DNA of 64,000 bases from Rhodoferax aquaticus (lineage in GTDB: Bacteria > Pseudomonadota > Gammaproteobacteria > Burkholderiales > Burkholderiaceae_C): positions 1,674,001-1,738,000 of the forward strand of contig NZ_CP036282.1 of the NCBI RefSeq assembly GCF_006974105.1, given 5' to 3'. Position 1 is the first letter of the stretch. Each line of letters begins with the position of its first letter. Below the pieces are notes generated by a model. It was not told where the DNA came from. It worked only from the letters and a program-made list of their open reading frames with translations, and searched no databases. The translations under genes and the position numbers were made by a program. Shown here one piece after another: positions 9,185 to 18,254 of this stretch.

Positions 9185-9326
9185 GGTGTAAATGGGGCAG
9201 AGTACCTTACTGTACTGTACCGAAACACCGTTGGTTTTGCAGGTGGGCTAGCTTGGGCCCTAGCTTGGGGTCATCTTGCGAGTCCGCCAGCCTAGGACAC
9301 TGCTAAGCTGGCTTGGACAGTGCGCG

Positions 9327-10055
9327 CTATTTGGTGTATTTCTTGATGATGGCTGCGTACTTGCCTGAGCTCTTGAGTTTGGCGAGGCCGGCGTTGAACT
9401 GGGCGGCGGCTTCTTTGCTCTTGAACGCGACTTTGTATTCGGTTGCAGGAAAGATCTCGGCGATGGTGACTTCTTTGCTCACGTCCACATCTTTGATCTT
9501 GCTCTTGAAGTATTTGTAGATGTGGATGTCCATCACGATCACATCAGCACGCTCAGAAAACAGCATCTTGACTTGGTTTTCTTGAGATGGAAACTCGGCA
9601 TAGTTGGGGTTGCCCTTGGCCATGGCGGCATAGTCTTTGCCAAGGTACAAGGTTGCGTCTTGGAATGCCACGATGCGCAGCTTGCCTAGGTCAGCAATAG
9701 AGCCTACTTTGATCCCTTTGGACTTGAGAGACACCGCTACGTTTTGGTAGGTGATGTGTGAATCTGAATACACGGCATCTTGAATGCCCGCAGCCTCATT
9801 GACGGGGGTAATGGCGTCCGTGCTGCCATTGCTCAGGCTTACCTTTACACGGGCAAAGGGCAGATACACCAGCTTGATCTTGGCGTCCGCCGGCAGCGCG
9901 CCGCGAATCACTTCAACTTCAATGCCGGTGTCACCTTCTTGGATGATGTACGGCGGCAGTGACAACCCTAGGCCCAGCCTCAACTCTTGGGCAGATGCGT
10001 TGTGGGCCATGCCCATCGCCACTAACACTGCTAAACCTAGTTTCACAAGTTTCAT
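9327..10055 (-). CDS. Periplasmic solute-binding protein, family 3 (SBP_bac_3-like)
   Basis: A 242-residue secreted protein with signal peptide MKLVKLGLAVLVAMGMAHNASA. The mature part begins QELRLGLGLSLPPYIIQE and contains the two-lobed family 3 pattern (YLPFARV, then FSERADVIVMDIHIY). I chose the start at 10055, not the longer 10073 option, because GGAG lies 7 nt upstream and it gives a clean signal peptide. Members bind amino acids or similar small molecules. No cognate ABC permease is nearby; it sits between dctM and dctP. Confidence 0.8.
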   Translation of the reverse strand: MKLVKLGLAVLVAMGMAHNASAQELRLGLGLSLPPYIIQEGDTGIEVEVIRGALPADAKIKLVYLPFARVKVSLSNGSTDAITPVNEAAGIQDAVYSDSHITYQNVAVSLKSKGIKVGSIADLGKLRIVAFQDATLYLGKDYAAMAKGNPNYAEFPSQENQVKMLFSERADVIVMDIHIYKYFKSKIKDVDVSKEVTIAEIFPATEYKVAFKSKEAAAQFNAGLAKLKSSGKYAAIIKKYTK

Positions 10056-10177
10056 CGCATTCTCCAAAGGCAAGAAGGACGTGGCACTTGATCAAGAAGT
10101 GATAGGGGCGGTCCTGCGGGGTTTGTAGCGATGGAAGTGTGTGCTGTCAAACCCGAAAAGGCCTGTGTAAGTGCCTG

Positions 10178-11503
10178 CTAACGGATAAAGCCCACCAAAT
10201 AAAGGGAAATGCCGGGAAACAAAAGCAGCAACACCATGCGCAGGGTGTCGCTGATCAGAAAAGGCATGACCCCACGGTAGCTCTCACCAATCGGCACATC
10301 TTTGGCCATGCCATTGACTACATAGACATTGAGCCCCACAGGTGGCGCCAACATGCCAAAGCCCACCGTCATCAAGACCATGATCCCGAACCAGATGGCA
10401 GCAGATTCTTTGGGCAGCCCAAAGTCCAAGCCATTGATGATGGGAAAAAAGATGGGAATGGTGAGCAGCAGCATAGAAAGCTCGTCCATCACCGAACCCA
10501 AGACCACGTAGAAAACCAAAATGCCCGTCACCACCATCAAGGGGCTAACACCCCAGCCATGCACCAGGCCCGCTAGCTGATTCGGCACTTGGGTGAGCGC
10601 TAGAGACGCGTTCATGAGGTCGGCACCCAAGAAAATTAAAAATACCATGGCAGACCCTTCGGCCGTGGCGTAGAAACACTGCGCCAGTTTGGCCATGGTG
10701 AGCTCGCGCTTGAGCAAAGCCGCCACAAAGGTAGATGCGGCCCCTACGGCAGCCCCTTCTGTAGGGGTAAAAAAACCACCATAAATGCCACCAAACACAA
10801 TGCAAAACACGGCTGCGATGGGCGCAATGCCTATCCAGTCGCCCATCTGCAGAGGGGGGTGACCTTGGCTAGCGTCCACTGACGGCGCGTGACCAGGCAC
10901 TAGCCGCACGTAGACCGCAATAGCCACCATATATCCCAGCGTGGCAATGATGCCTGGCACCATCGCAGCAGCGAACAGTTTGGCAATGTTTTGCTCCGCC
11001 AAAATGGCATAGATCACCAAAGGCACCGACGGTGGAATCAAGATGCCCAGCGTGCCGCCAGCCGCTAAGGTGCCCGTGGCCAAACGGCCTGAATAGCCAT
11101 GTCTGCGCATCTCTGGCAAAGCCACTGAAGTGATGGTGGCCGCTGTGGCTACTGATGAGCCACAAATGGCCCCAAACGCGGCACTGGCCAGTACGGCCGC
11201 CATGGCCAAGCCACCCTGAAAGCGCGACATGACACGGCTGGCAAACGCAAACAGGGCTCTGGATATGCCCCCTTGGGTCGCAAAGTTGCCCATCAACAAG
11301 AAGAGCGGAATCACGGAGAGGTCATAACTGGCAAAGCGCGCAAATGCCATGTTGTTCAAAAAGCTCAGCAAAGGCTGCGCACCCGCTTGCACAAGGTAGC
11401 CCAGTGCGCCGGCAGCAAACATAGCCACGGCGATGGGCGTGCGCAGCGCCATCAGCAGCAACATGGCGCCAAAGATGACGAGTGCATGCGCAAATGGGCT
11501 CAT
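10178..11503 (-). CDS. dctM: TRAP transporter large permease, DctM family
   Basis: The 441-residue polytopic permease of a TRAP transporter; it is almost entirely hydrophobic, with DctM features such as GGTLGILIPPSVPLVIYA and FGMLAPPVGLNVYVVNG. The open frame runs further upstream, but the true start is ATG at 11503: it follows directly after the DctQ coding end with a 4-nt ATGA overlap and gives the family-like N terminus MSPFAHALVIFGAMLL. It couples solute import to an ion gradient. Confidence 0.92.
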   Translation of the reverse strand: MSPFAHALVIFGAMLLLMALRTPIAVAMFAAGALGYLVQAGAQPLLSFLNNMAFARFASYDLSVIPLFLLMGNFATQGGISRALFAFASRVMSRFQGGLAMAAVLASAAFGAICGSSVATAATITSVALPEMRRHGYSGRLATGTLAAGGTLGILIPPSVPLVIYAILAEQNIAKLFAAAMVPGIIATLGYMVAIAVYVRLVPGHAPSVDASQGHPPLQMGDWIGIAPIAAVFCIVFGGIYGGFFTPTEGAAVGAASTFVAALLKRELTMAKLAQCFYATAEGSAMVFLIFLGADLMNASLALTQVPNQLAGLVHGWGVSPLMVVTGILVFYVVLGSVMDELSMLLLTIPIFFPIINGLDFGLPKESAAIWFGIMVLMTVGFGMLAPPVGLNVYVVNGMAKDVPIGESYRGVMPFLISDTLRMVLLLLFPGISLYLVGFIR

Positions 11504-11991
11504 GGACTTGCCTGGGCATAGGTGTTGGGGGCGATGCTTTGCCGCAGCGCAATCAAGGCCGTGAGTAGTAACGGCGGCACCATCCCGAAGTACACCACCC
11601 AATCTGGAAAACCCAATAGCATGCTGCCCGAGTGGTTGTCCCAGGCGTTGAGCCCACCTAGGCTGGTGCGCCACGCCAGCATGGCCATCAAAGCGCACAC
11701 AGCCAAAGCACCCAGCCGGTCCAGCTTGGCGTTGGTTTGGGCACTTGCTCGGCTGGTAAAGAAGTCCACCAAGATATGGCCACGCTTGCTCTGACACCAG
11801 GGCATGAACAGCGCTACGGCCAGCCCGCTGGCGACACCCGTGAGTTCAAAATCACCCACCACAGTGACGTCCAGCAGGTTGCGCCCTAGCACGCTGGCGC
11901 AGGTTAGCAACGTGACCACGGTGAGTAATGCGCCGCCCAAAACCGCGCAGACTTTGGCAAGTAGCTCCAACACGGCAGGCAGCTTGCGCAT
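11500..11991 (-). CDS. dctQ: TRAP transporter small permease, DctQ family
   Basis: A 163-residue protein with four predicted membrane helices, the size and topology of DctQ. LGRNLLDVTVVGDFELTG and the CQSKRGHILVDFF segment fit the family pattern. Its stop overlaps the dctM start (ATGA), and the fumarylacetoacetase-like gene ends 6 nt upstream, so the three are one translational unit. Confidence 0.88.
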   Translation of the reverse strand: MRKLPAVLELLAKVCAVLGGALLTVVTLLTCASVLGRNLLDVTVVGDFELTGVASGLAVALFMPWCQSKRGHILVDFFTSRASAQTNAKLDRLGALAVCALMAMLAWRTSLGGLNAWDNHSGSMLLGFPDWVVYFGMVPPLLLTALIALRQSIAPNTYAQASP

Positions 11992-11997
11992 GGCGGT

Positions 11998-12696
11998 TTA
12001 CTCCACCCGCACGCTGATGCTTTGTAGACCCGAGACAGAACCCACCAAGAGGTCGCCCCGCATCACTGCCCCCACACCTTCGGGGGTGCCGGTAAAGACC
12101 AGGTCGCCTGGCTGCAGCGTCCACGCGGCAGAGAGTTGCTCAATGGTTTCTGCAATGTTCCAAATAAGCTTGGCTACGTTGCTGCGCTGTCGGTCTTGCC
12201 CATTCACCGTCAAAGCAATGTCGGCTTGCGCCACATCAGGCACGTGTGCCGCAGGGGTGATGGCGCCAATGGGCGCACTATGGTCAAAACCCTTGCCAAT
12301 GCACCAGGGGCGCCCCTGCTTTTTCATGTCGTTTTGCAAGTCGCGCCGGGTCATATCCAGCCCCACGGCGTAGCCGAAGATATGGCGGTGGGCATCGGCC
12401 GCGGCGATGTTGCTTCCGCCTACGCCAATCGCTACCACCAGTTCAATCTCGTGGTGCAGGTTGGCAGTGAGTGTGGGGTAGGGCAAGCGAGCGGTTGTGT
12501 CTGCTGGGCAGTTCAACACCGCATCGGCAGGCTTCATAAAGAAGAAGGGGGCTTCTCGTCCGGTGTGCCCCATTTCCTTGGCGTGGTCTTCGTAGTTGCG
12601 GCCCACGCAATAAATGCGGTGCACGGCAAACTGTTCATTGCGCCCCACCACAGGAACGGCGGGTGTTGGGGCTGGGGCGAAAACAAAGGTCGTCAT
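11998..12696 (-). CDS. Fumarylacetoacetate hydrolase family protein
   Basis: A 232-residue single-domain FAH-fold enzyme. IYCVGRNYEDHAKEMGH and the metal-binding HHEIELVVAIG are visible, with GLDMTRRDLQNDMKKQGRPW and the C-terminal FTGTPEGVGAV typical of 2-keto-4-pentenoate hydratase, fumarylpyruvate hydrolase or oxaloacetate decarboxylase-like members. It lies 6 nt upstream of dctQ, which suggests that the TRAP system imports an aromatic-derived or dicarboxylic acid processed by this enzyme; that link is inference. Confidence 0.88.
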   Translation of the reverse strand: MTTFVFAPAPTPAVPVVGRNEQFAVHRIYCVGRNYEDHAKEMGHTGREAPFFFMKPADAVLNCPADTTARLPYPTLTANLHHEIELVVAIGVGGSNIAAADAHRHIFGYAVGLDMTRRDLQNDMKKQGRPWCIGKGFDHSAPIGAITPAAHVPDVAQADIALTVNGQDRQRSNVAKLIWNIAETIEQLSAAWTLQPGDLVFTGTPEGVGAVMRGDLLVGSVSGLQSISVRVE

Positions 12697-12765
12697 AGCG
12701 GGCTTTCAATGGTCAGTCAATCTACGCAATCACTTGCTGCAAAGGGCGGCCGTCTGTCGCTGGAC

Positions 12766-13068
12766 CTAGTCAGACTTCACCACCAACGCAAAGTGCTCAA
12801 CCACAGGAGGGCTGGCAAAAAAGGGCCCGACGATGGTGCGCCACTGGGTGAATGCCTCTGACTGCCTAAAGCCCACGGTGTGATCTTCCAGCGTATCCCA
12901 AAATACTTGCAAAATGTAGCGTTCAGGGTTCTCGATGCCTTTGTTCACCTTGAAGCCTTGAAACCCTTTTGCGTGTGCAATGACCTCACGTAGGCCCCTA
13001 GCAATGGCTTCGTCAAATTCGGCGTTCTTACCGGCGTGAATACGAATGTCTGCGAGTTCCAAAATCAT
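12766..13068 (-). CDS. Antibiotic biosynthesis monooxygenase (ABM)-fold protein
   Basis: A 100-residue protein with a ferredoxin-like dimeric alpha/beta-barrel pattern: MILELADIRIHAGKNAEFDE, AHAKGFQGFKV, PERYILQVFWDTLEDHT and a C-terminal FTQWRTIVGPFF. Start ATG at 13068 is chosen over longer upstream options because it begins exactly at the domain. Members include small monooxygenases and stress proteins of unknown role. Same strand as, and 70 nt upstream of, the FAH gene; divergent from pgeF. Confidence 0.75.
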   Translation of the reverse strand: MILELADIRIHAGKNAEFDEAIARGLREVIAHAKGFQGFKVNKGIENPERYILQVFWDTLEDHTVGFRQSEAFTQWRTIVGPFFASPPVVEHFALVVKSD

Positions 13069-13183
13069 GGGGGTGCTGCGCCTGAGCGCTTTGAAGTGGC
13101 TGGTGTGGCGATGGTAACGGCAACGGATGCTAATTCCCATCGCAAGCGGGTAGACGCAAGGCCTTGCGTTTATCCTCTGCGCC

Positions 13184-14017
13184 ATGAATCGCTCATCCTT
13201 CGAAACAGCTGCAGGCCCGGTGGACTGGTTGGTGCCGCAATGGCCTGCACCCGCCCATGTGCGGGCTGTGTGCACTACCCGTCAAGGTGGCGTGTCGGCG
13301 CCGCCCTACAACACCCTGAACCTGGGCACCCATGTGGGCGATGACGCCGCCTGCGTGGCCGCCAATCGTGCTCAGTTGGTGAGCAGCACGGGTGTACCGA
13401 TAGTGTTTATGGACCAAGTGCACGGAAACACCATACTGGAATTGAGCGCCGATACGCCCCAAGGCTTGCAAGCCGATGGTTGCTTCACCACACAGCCGCA
13501 GTTGGCTTGCTGTGTGATGGTGGCGGATTGTTTGCCCATTTTGTTGTGCGACTCGCGCGGTGAGCGCGTGGCTGCAGTGCACGCGGGCTGGCGTGGTCTG
13601 TTGGGCGAAGAGCGCTCAGGCGCGTGGCATGGCGTGTTAGAAGCTGTTTCTAGGCATTTTTTGCCGAATTCGCGCATGGATACTGCGCAGAATGCTCCTG
13701 AAATCATAGCGTGGCTGGGCCCGTGTATTGGCCCGCAAGCGTTTGAAGTAGGCGCCGAGGTGCGTGCAGCTTTTGTGGCTGCGGATGCCCGAGCCGCCCA
13801 ATGCTTTAGGCCGTACGCTCCAGCCCCTGGTGCTGACAAGTGGCTGGCGGATTTGCAAGCATTGGCACGCCAACGCTTGCACCGCCTGGGTATTACAGCG
13901 ATCTATGGCAACGATGGCACCGACGCGTGGTGCACCGTGCAGCAGTCAGCGCGGTTCTTCTCGCACCGGCGCGACCGGGTCAGTGGGCGCCAGGCCGCTT
14001 GCATTTGGTTGGACTGA
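13184..14017 (+). CDS. pgeF: Peptidoglycan editing factor PgeF (YfiH/laccase-domain protein)
   Basis: A 277-residue YfiH-fold protein. Members are polyphenol oxidase-like or amidase enzymes, and in E. coli PgeF corrects L-Ser misincorporation in peptidoglycan. Zinc-binding residues are in the MDQVHG, VADCLPILL and AVHAGWRGL segments, with AWLGPCIGPQAFEVG and FSHRRDR further on. Residues about 152-175 are encoded by a small repeat (13641-13710) inserted in frame between VLEAV and IIAWLGP, so this loop is probably not ancestral. The 3' end overlaps a convergent gene by 72 nt. Confidence 0.9.
   Translation: MNRSSFETAAGPVDWLVPQWPAPAHVRAVCTTRQGGVSAPPYNTLNLGTHVGDDAACVAANRAQLVSSTGVPIVFMDQVHGNTILELSADTPQGLQADGCFTTQPQLACCVMVADCLPILLCDSRGERVAAVHAGWRGLLGEERSGAWHGVLEAVSRHFLPNSRMDTAQNAPEIIAWLGPCIGPQAFEVGAEVRAAFVAADARAAQCFRPYAPAPGADKWLADLQALARQRLHRLGITAIYGNDGTDAWCTVQQSARFFSHRRDRVSGRQAACIWLD
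13641..13710 (-). repeat. Small dispersed repeat, family R (copy 2, in frame inside pgeF)
   Basis: Read on the minus strand: CTATGATTTC, AGGAGC, TCTGCGC, a CCATGCGCG block, then an AT-rich tail ending GCTTC. This matches the order of blocks in the other family R copies. It adds about 23 residues to PgeF without breaking the frame. Confidence 0.5.
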
Positions 14018-14248
14018 ATCGGTCTGCGGCGAAGCTTGCTCGGCTGCTTGGCGCTCCGCCAACTCGCGCGCCTTGATTGCGCGCTTGCGACCGGGGGTGC
14101 CCATGATGTACACCACCAAGCCCACGGGCATGAGCCCATACAGCACAAACGTAAAGATTGCCCCTAGCACGGTGCCATTGGTATTGGTCGCTTCGGCCAC
14201 GCTCATCATGAGCGCAACGTAAATCCATGCAATAGGGACGAGGTACAT
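13946..14248 (-). CDS. Small membrane protein of unknown function
   Basis: A 100-residue protein with two transmembrane segments at about residues 1-20 (MYLVPIAWIYVALMMSVAEA) and 27-48, then a basic RKRAIKARELAERQ stretch and a Pro/Ala-rich tail. Start ATG at 14248 matches the first hydrophobic segment. It overlaps the 3' end of pgeF convergently and lies divergent from phaC. I recognise no functional family; the N-terminal sequence looks like one that accompanies betaproteobacterial pgeF/phaC regions. Confidence 0.65.
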   Translation of the reverse strand: MYLVPIAWIYVALMMSVAEATNTNGTVLGAIFTFVLYGLMPVGLVVYIMGTPGRKRAIKARELAERQAAEQASPQTDSVQPNASGLAPTDPVAPVREEPR

Positions 14249-14347
14249 ACTGGGTTCGTTTTGCTTTGTGTCAAGAGATCGTAGCATTAGCCTGAGATAC
14301 TAGGGCGTTAGACTAAACCACCTAAATTAAGAGTAAAAGGCATCGCA

Positions 14348-16072
14348 GTGACGCAACCTTCCCCTGAGTTCTGGACCGAAGCGGCCCAAAAGCTGCAAAC
14401 CACCATGGCAGAAAATTGGGCCAAGGCCATGCAGCCTTTTCAGGCCGGAGTGCAATCAGCGGGGGCTTCCAGTTTTGCCGCAGGTGCAGAGAAGCCACCT
14501 GAAGTGCATATCGAGCCTGAGAAACTGCAGGCCTTGCAAAAAGAATACCTTGAACAGGCGATGGCACTATGGAGCAAAGGTGCTGGTCACCCCACACAAA
14601 GTGGCGACAAACGCTTTGCTAACCCCGCGTGGGATGACAACCCTCTGGCCGCTTTTGCTGCGGCGGCCTACCAAGTCAACAGCCGCGCGCTTGCCGGATT
14701 GGCGGATGCGGTAGAGACCGACCCCAAAACCCGCAACCGCATTCGCTTTGCCGTGGAGCAATGGGCCGCAGCGACTGCGCCCAGTAATTTTTTGGCGTTC
14801 AATGCAGAAGCCCAGAAGAAAGCCATAGAGACGCAGGGTGAAAGCATTGCCAAGGGCTTGCAAAACTTGTTGCACGATATGCAGCAAGGCCATGTGTCCA
14901 TGACGGACGAAAGCCTGTTCGAGGTGGGGAAAAACGTGGCGACCACCGAGGGCGCCGTGGTGTTTGAGAACGAATTGTTCCAGCTCATTGAGTACAAGCC
15001 CACCACGGCCAAAGTGTTCGAACGGCCATTTTTGATGGTGCCACCGTGCATCAATAAGTACTACATCCTAGACCTGCAGCCCGAGAACTCCTTGGTGCGC
15101 TACGCCGTGTCACAAGGCCATCGCACCTTCATGGTGAGTTGGCGCAATCCAGATGCCAGCTTGTCGGGGAAAACCTGGGACAACTACATTGAGGATGCCG
15201 TCATCAAAGCCATTGGCGTGACCTGTGAGGTTAGCAACAGCCCTAGCATCAATGCCTTGGGCTTCTGCGTAGGCGGAACCATGCTAGGTACGGCGCTGGC
15301 AGTGCTGGCCGCGCGTGGCGAGAAACCGGTGGCTAGTGCGACCTTTTTGACCACCTTTTTGGACTTTAGCGACACCGGCATCATGGACATCTTCATTGAT
15401 GAGGCTTCTGTGCGCGCCCGCGAAAAAGAGATGGGCCAAGGCGGCTTGATGAAGGGCAAAGACTTATCCAGCACCTTTAGCTTTTTGCGCCCCAATGATT
15501 TGTTGTGGAACTACGTGGTCGGCAACTATCTCAAGGGTGAAACCCCTCCGCCGTTTGACCTGCTGTACTGGAATTCGGACTCCACCAATTTGCCTGGCCC
15601 CTACTACGCTTGGTACCTGCGCAACACCTACTTGGAAAACAACTTGATCAAGCCCGGCCAAGCGACCGTGTGCGGTGAGCCGTTGGACTTGGGGCTGGTG
15701 GATATTCCGGTCTACATCTATGGATCACGCGAAGACCACATCGTGCCCATTGGTGGTGCCTACGCATCCACGCAAGTGCTACCCGGCAAAAAACGCTTTG
15801 TAATGGGCGCGTCCGGCCACATTGCGGGTGTGATTAATCCACCAGCAAAGAATAAACGCAGCCATTGGATTCGTGCTGATGGCAAGCTGCCCAAGACTTT
15901 GGACACATGGTTGCAGGGCGCCAAAGAGCACCCCGGCAGTTGGTGGACAGACTGGTCGCAATGGCTCCAAACCCATGCGGGCAAAGAAAAGCTCGCACCT
16001 AAAACGTATGGTCGTGGCAAGTACAAACCCTTGCAGCCAGCCCCCGGAAGCTATGTCAAAGTGCGTGCTTAG
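14348..16072 (+). CDS. phaC: Class I poly(R)-hydroxyalkanoate synthase
   Basis: Polymerises (R)-3-hydroxybutyryl-CoA into polyhydroxybutyrate at the granule surface. The 574-residue protein has the N-terminal class I region and the catalytic alpha/beta-hydrolase domain with the lipase-like box ALGFCVGGTML (nucleophile Cys), SREDHIVP (Asp) and ASGHIAG (His). The conserved PWINKYYILDL-type segment appears as PPCINKYYILDL. The start is GTG at 14348. phaA and phaB follow, completing the PHB pathway. Confidence 0.96.
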   Translation: MTQPSPEFWTEAAQKLQTTMAENWAKAMQPFQAGVQSAGASSFAAGAEKPPEVHIEPEKLQALQKEYLEQAMALWSKGAGHPTQSGDKRFANPAWDDNPLAAFAAAAYQVNSRALAGLADAVETDPKTRNRIRFAVEQWAAATAPSNFLAFNAEAQKKAIETQGESIAKGLQNLLHDMQQGHVSMTDESLFEVGKNVATTEGAVVFENELFQLIEYKPTTAKVFERPFLMVPPCINKYYILDLQPENSLVRYAVSQGHRTFMVSWRNPDASLSGKTWDNYIEDAVIKAIGVTCEVSNSPSINALGFCVGGTMLGTALAVLAARGEKPVASATFLTTFLDFSDTGIMDIFIDEASVRAREKEMGQGGLMKGKDLSSTFSFLRPNDLLWNYVVGNYLKGETPPPFDLLYWNSDSTNLPGPYYAWYLRNTYLENNLIKPGQATVCGEPLDLGLVDIPVYIYGSREDHIVPIGGAYASTQVLPGKKRFVMGASGHIAGVINPPAKNKRSHWIRADGKLPKTLDTWLQGAKEHPGSWWTDWSQWLQTHAGKEKLAPKTYGRGKYKPLQPAPGSYVKVRA

Positions 16073-16107
16073 GCGCTTTGGCTGTTTGATTTAATCAGGA
16101 GAGAAAA

Positions 16108-17286
16108 ATGGAAGACATCGTTATCGTTGCAGCCGCCCGCACCGCGGTAGGCAAGTTTGGTGGAACGTTGGCCAAAACCCCGGCCACCGACCTAGGCGCT
16201 GCCGTCATCAAAAACCTGCTGGAGCGCACCAAGCTGGGCGCTGACCAAGTGGGCGAAGTCATTTTGGGTCAAGTTTTGGCCGCAGGCGTGGGCCAAAACC
16301 CCGCGCGCCAGTCCTTGATCAAGAGTGGCATTGCCAAAGAAACACCGGCTCTCACCATCAACGCAGTGTGTGGCTCAGGCCTGAAAGCCGTGATGTTGGC
16401 TGCGCAGTCCGTGGCCTATGGTGACAGCGACATTGTGATTGCCGGTGGCCAAGAAAACATGAGCTTGTCCCCCCACGTGTTGCTGGGCAGCCGCGATGGC
16501 CAGCGCATGGGTGACTGGAAGATGATCGACTCCATGATCGTGGACGGCCTGTGGGACGTCTACAACCAATACCACATGGGCATCACTGCCGAAAACGTGG
16601 CCAAAGCCTACGGCATTACCCGAGAAATGCAAGACGCTTTGGCATTGGCTAGCCAGCAAAAGGCGGCAGCAGCTCAAGACGCGGGTAAGTTTGTAGATGA
16701 AATCGTGCCTTTCAGCATCGCGCAAAAGAAGGGTGACCCCATTGTGTTTGCGGCAGATGAGTTCATCAACCGCAAGTCCAACGCAGAGGCCTTGGCCGGT
16801 TTACGCCCTGCATTTGACAAAGCGGGTGGTGTCACGGCGGGCAACGCCTCGGGCATCAACGACGGCGCAGCCGCGGTGATGGTCATGACTGCCAAAAAAG
16901 CCGCTGCTTTGGGCTTGACCCCTTTGGGCCGTATTGCCAGTTTCGCGACCAGTGGCCTAGACCCCGCCTTGATGGGCATGGGTCCAGTGTCGGCGTCGCA
17001 AAAAGCCTTGGCTCGCGCGGGCTGGAACGCCCAGGACTTGGATCTGCTGGAAATCAACGAAGCGTTTGCCGCGCAGGCTTGCGCGGTGAACCAGCAAATG
17101 GGCTGGGACACCAGCAAAGTCAACGTCAATGGTGGCGCAATTGCGATTGGCCACCCCATCGGGGCATCCGGCTGCCGTATTTTGGTGACCTTGCTGCATG
17201 AAATGCAACGCCGTGACGCCAAGAAGGGCATTGCTTCGTTGTGCATTGGTGGCGGCATGGGTGTTGCTTTGACCATTGAGCGATAG
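16108..17286 (+). CDS. phaA: Acetyl-CoA acetyltransferase (beta-ketothiolase)
   Basis: Condenses two acetyl-CoA to acetoacetyl-CoA, the first step of PHB synthesis. The 392-residue thiolase has the acyl-enzyme cysteine in INAVCGSGLKAV (about residue 89), the GHPIGASGCRI histidine motif and the second cysteine in SLCIGGGMGVAL. AGGAGAG lies just upstream of ATG 16108. It lies 35 nt after phaC in the same operon. Confidence 0.96.
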   Translation: MEDIVIVAAARTAVGKFGGTLAKTPATDLGAAVIKNLLERTKLGADQVGEVILGQVLAAGVGQNPARQSLIKSGIAKETPALTINAVCGSGLKAVMLAAQSVAYGDSDIVIAGGQENMSLSPHVLLGSRDGQRMGDWKMIDSMIVDGLWDVYNQYHMGITAENVAKAYGITREMQDALALASQQKAAAAQDAGKFVDEIVPFSIAQKKGDPIVFAADEFINRKSNAEALAGLRPAFDKAGGVTAGNASGINDGAAAVMVMTAKKAAALGLTPLGRIASFATSGLDPALMGMGPVSASQKALARAGWNAQDLDLLEINEAFAAQACAVNQQMGWDTSKVNVNGGAIAIGHPIGASGCRILVTLLHEMQRRDAKKGIASLCIGGGMGVALTIER

Positions 17287-17375
17287 TTTTTGAGGAAATA
17301 GGGCTTAGGCCCTTGTATTTGGTGCGTAAGCAGCTAGTTTTTTTATAGCGATAGATAAATCAAAAGGAGATAAGA

Positions 17376-18113
17376 ATGAGCCAAAAAGTTGCATACGTCA
17401 CAGGCGGTATGGGTGGCATCGGGACCGCAATTTGCCAGCGTCTTCACAAAGAAGGCTTCAAAGTCATTGCGGGTTGCGGCCCCACACGTGACCACGTGAA
17501 ATGGATTGCTGAGCAAGCGGCCTTGGGCTATACCTTTTACGCGTCGGTCGGCAATGTGGGTAACTGGGAGTCCACCGTGGAAGCCTTTACCAAGACCAAG
17601 GCGGAGCACGGCTCTGTCGACGTGCTGGTGAACAATGCCGGTATCACACGCGACCGTATGTTCTTGAAGATGAGCCGCGAAGATTGGGACATGGTGATCG
17701 AAACCAACCTTAACTCCATGTTCAACGTGACGAAACAAGTCGTCGCTGATATGGTGGAAAAAGGCTGGGGCCGCATCATCAATATCTCTAGCGTCAACGG
17801 CGAAAAAGGCCAGGCAGGTCAAACCAACTATTCCGCTGCCAAAGCGGGTATGCATGGCTTCTCCATGGCTCTGGCACAAGAATTGGCCACCAAAGGTGTC
17901 ACCGTCAATACCGTGAGCCCTGGTTACATCGGCACAGACATGGTGAAGGCGATCCGTGAAGACGTGTTGGCAAAAATTGTGGCCACGGTCCCTGTGAAAC
18001 GCTTGGGCGAACCCAGCGAAATTGCGTCCATCATTGCTTGGCTGGCATCCAACGAAGGTGGCTACGCCACGGGAGCCGACTTCTCGGTCAATGGCGGTTT
18101 GCACATGGGCTAA
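17376..18113 (+). CDS. phaB: Acetoacetyl-CoA reductase
   Basis: NADPH-dependent reduction of acetoacetyl-CoA to (R)-3-hydroxybutyryl-CoA. The 245-residue short-chain dehydrogenase has GGMGGIG at the nucleotide site, NNAG, the catalytic Ser in INISSVNG, and YSAAKAG (Tyr-Lys). The N terminus MSQKVAYVTGGMGGIG is typical of PhaB. An AAGGAG SD precedes the ATG. Last gene of the pha operon, followed by a terminator. Confidence 0.95.
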   Translation: MSQKVAYVTGGMGGIGTAICQRLHKEGFKVIAGCGPTRDHVKWIAEQAALGYTFYASVGNVGNWESTVEAFTKTKAEHGSVDVLVNNAGITRDRMFLKMSREDWDMVIETNLNSMFNVTKQVVADMVEKGWGRIINISSVNGEKGQAGQTNYSAAKAGMHGFSMALAQELATKGVTVNTVSPGYIGTDMVKAIREDVLAKIVATVPVKRLGEPSEIASIIAWLASNEGGYATGADFSVNGGLHMG

Positions 18114-18140
18114 TCTGCAACCCCATGCAGATGGCTTCTC

Positions 18141-18168
18141 AAAAACCCCGCATGTGCGGGGTTTTTTC
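18141..18168 (+). terminator. Rho-independent terminator after phaB
   Basis: Stem CCCCGC/GCGGGG with a short ATGT loop, flanked by five A on the 5' side and six T on the 3' side, 28 nt after the phaB stop. Confidence 0.88.
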
Positions 18169-18254
18169 TTTGTAGGGCAGGTACTTTTCGGGGGCTACCA
18201 TATTGCGCCCAAGGTTTGCATTGCAACAGTCATTCACTTAGATCAAAACTTGTC

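Noticed and set aside
15110..15116. TGTCACA inside phaC as another ECF41 promoter
   Set aside because: Inside coding sequence, with no CGTC at 16-nt spacing.
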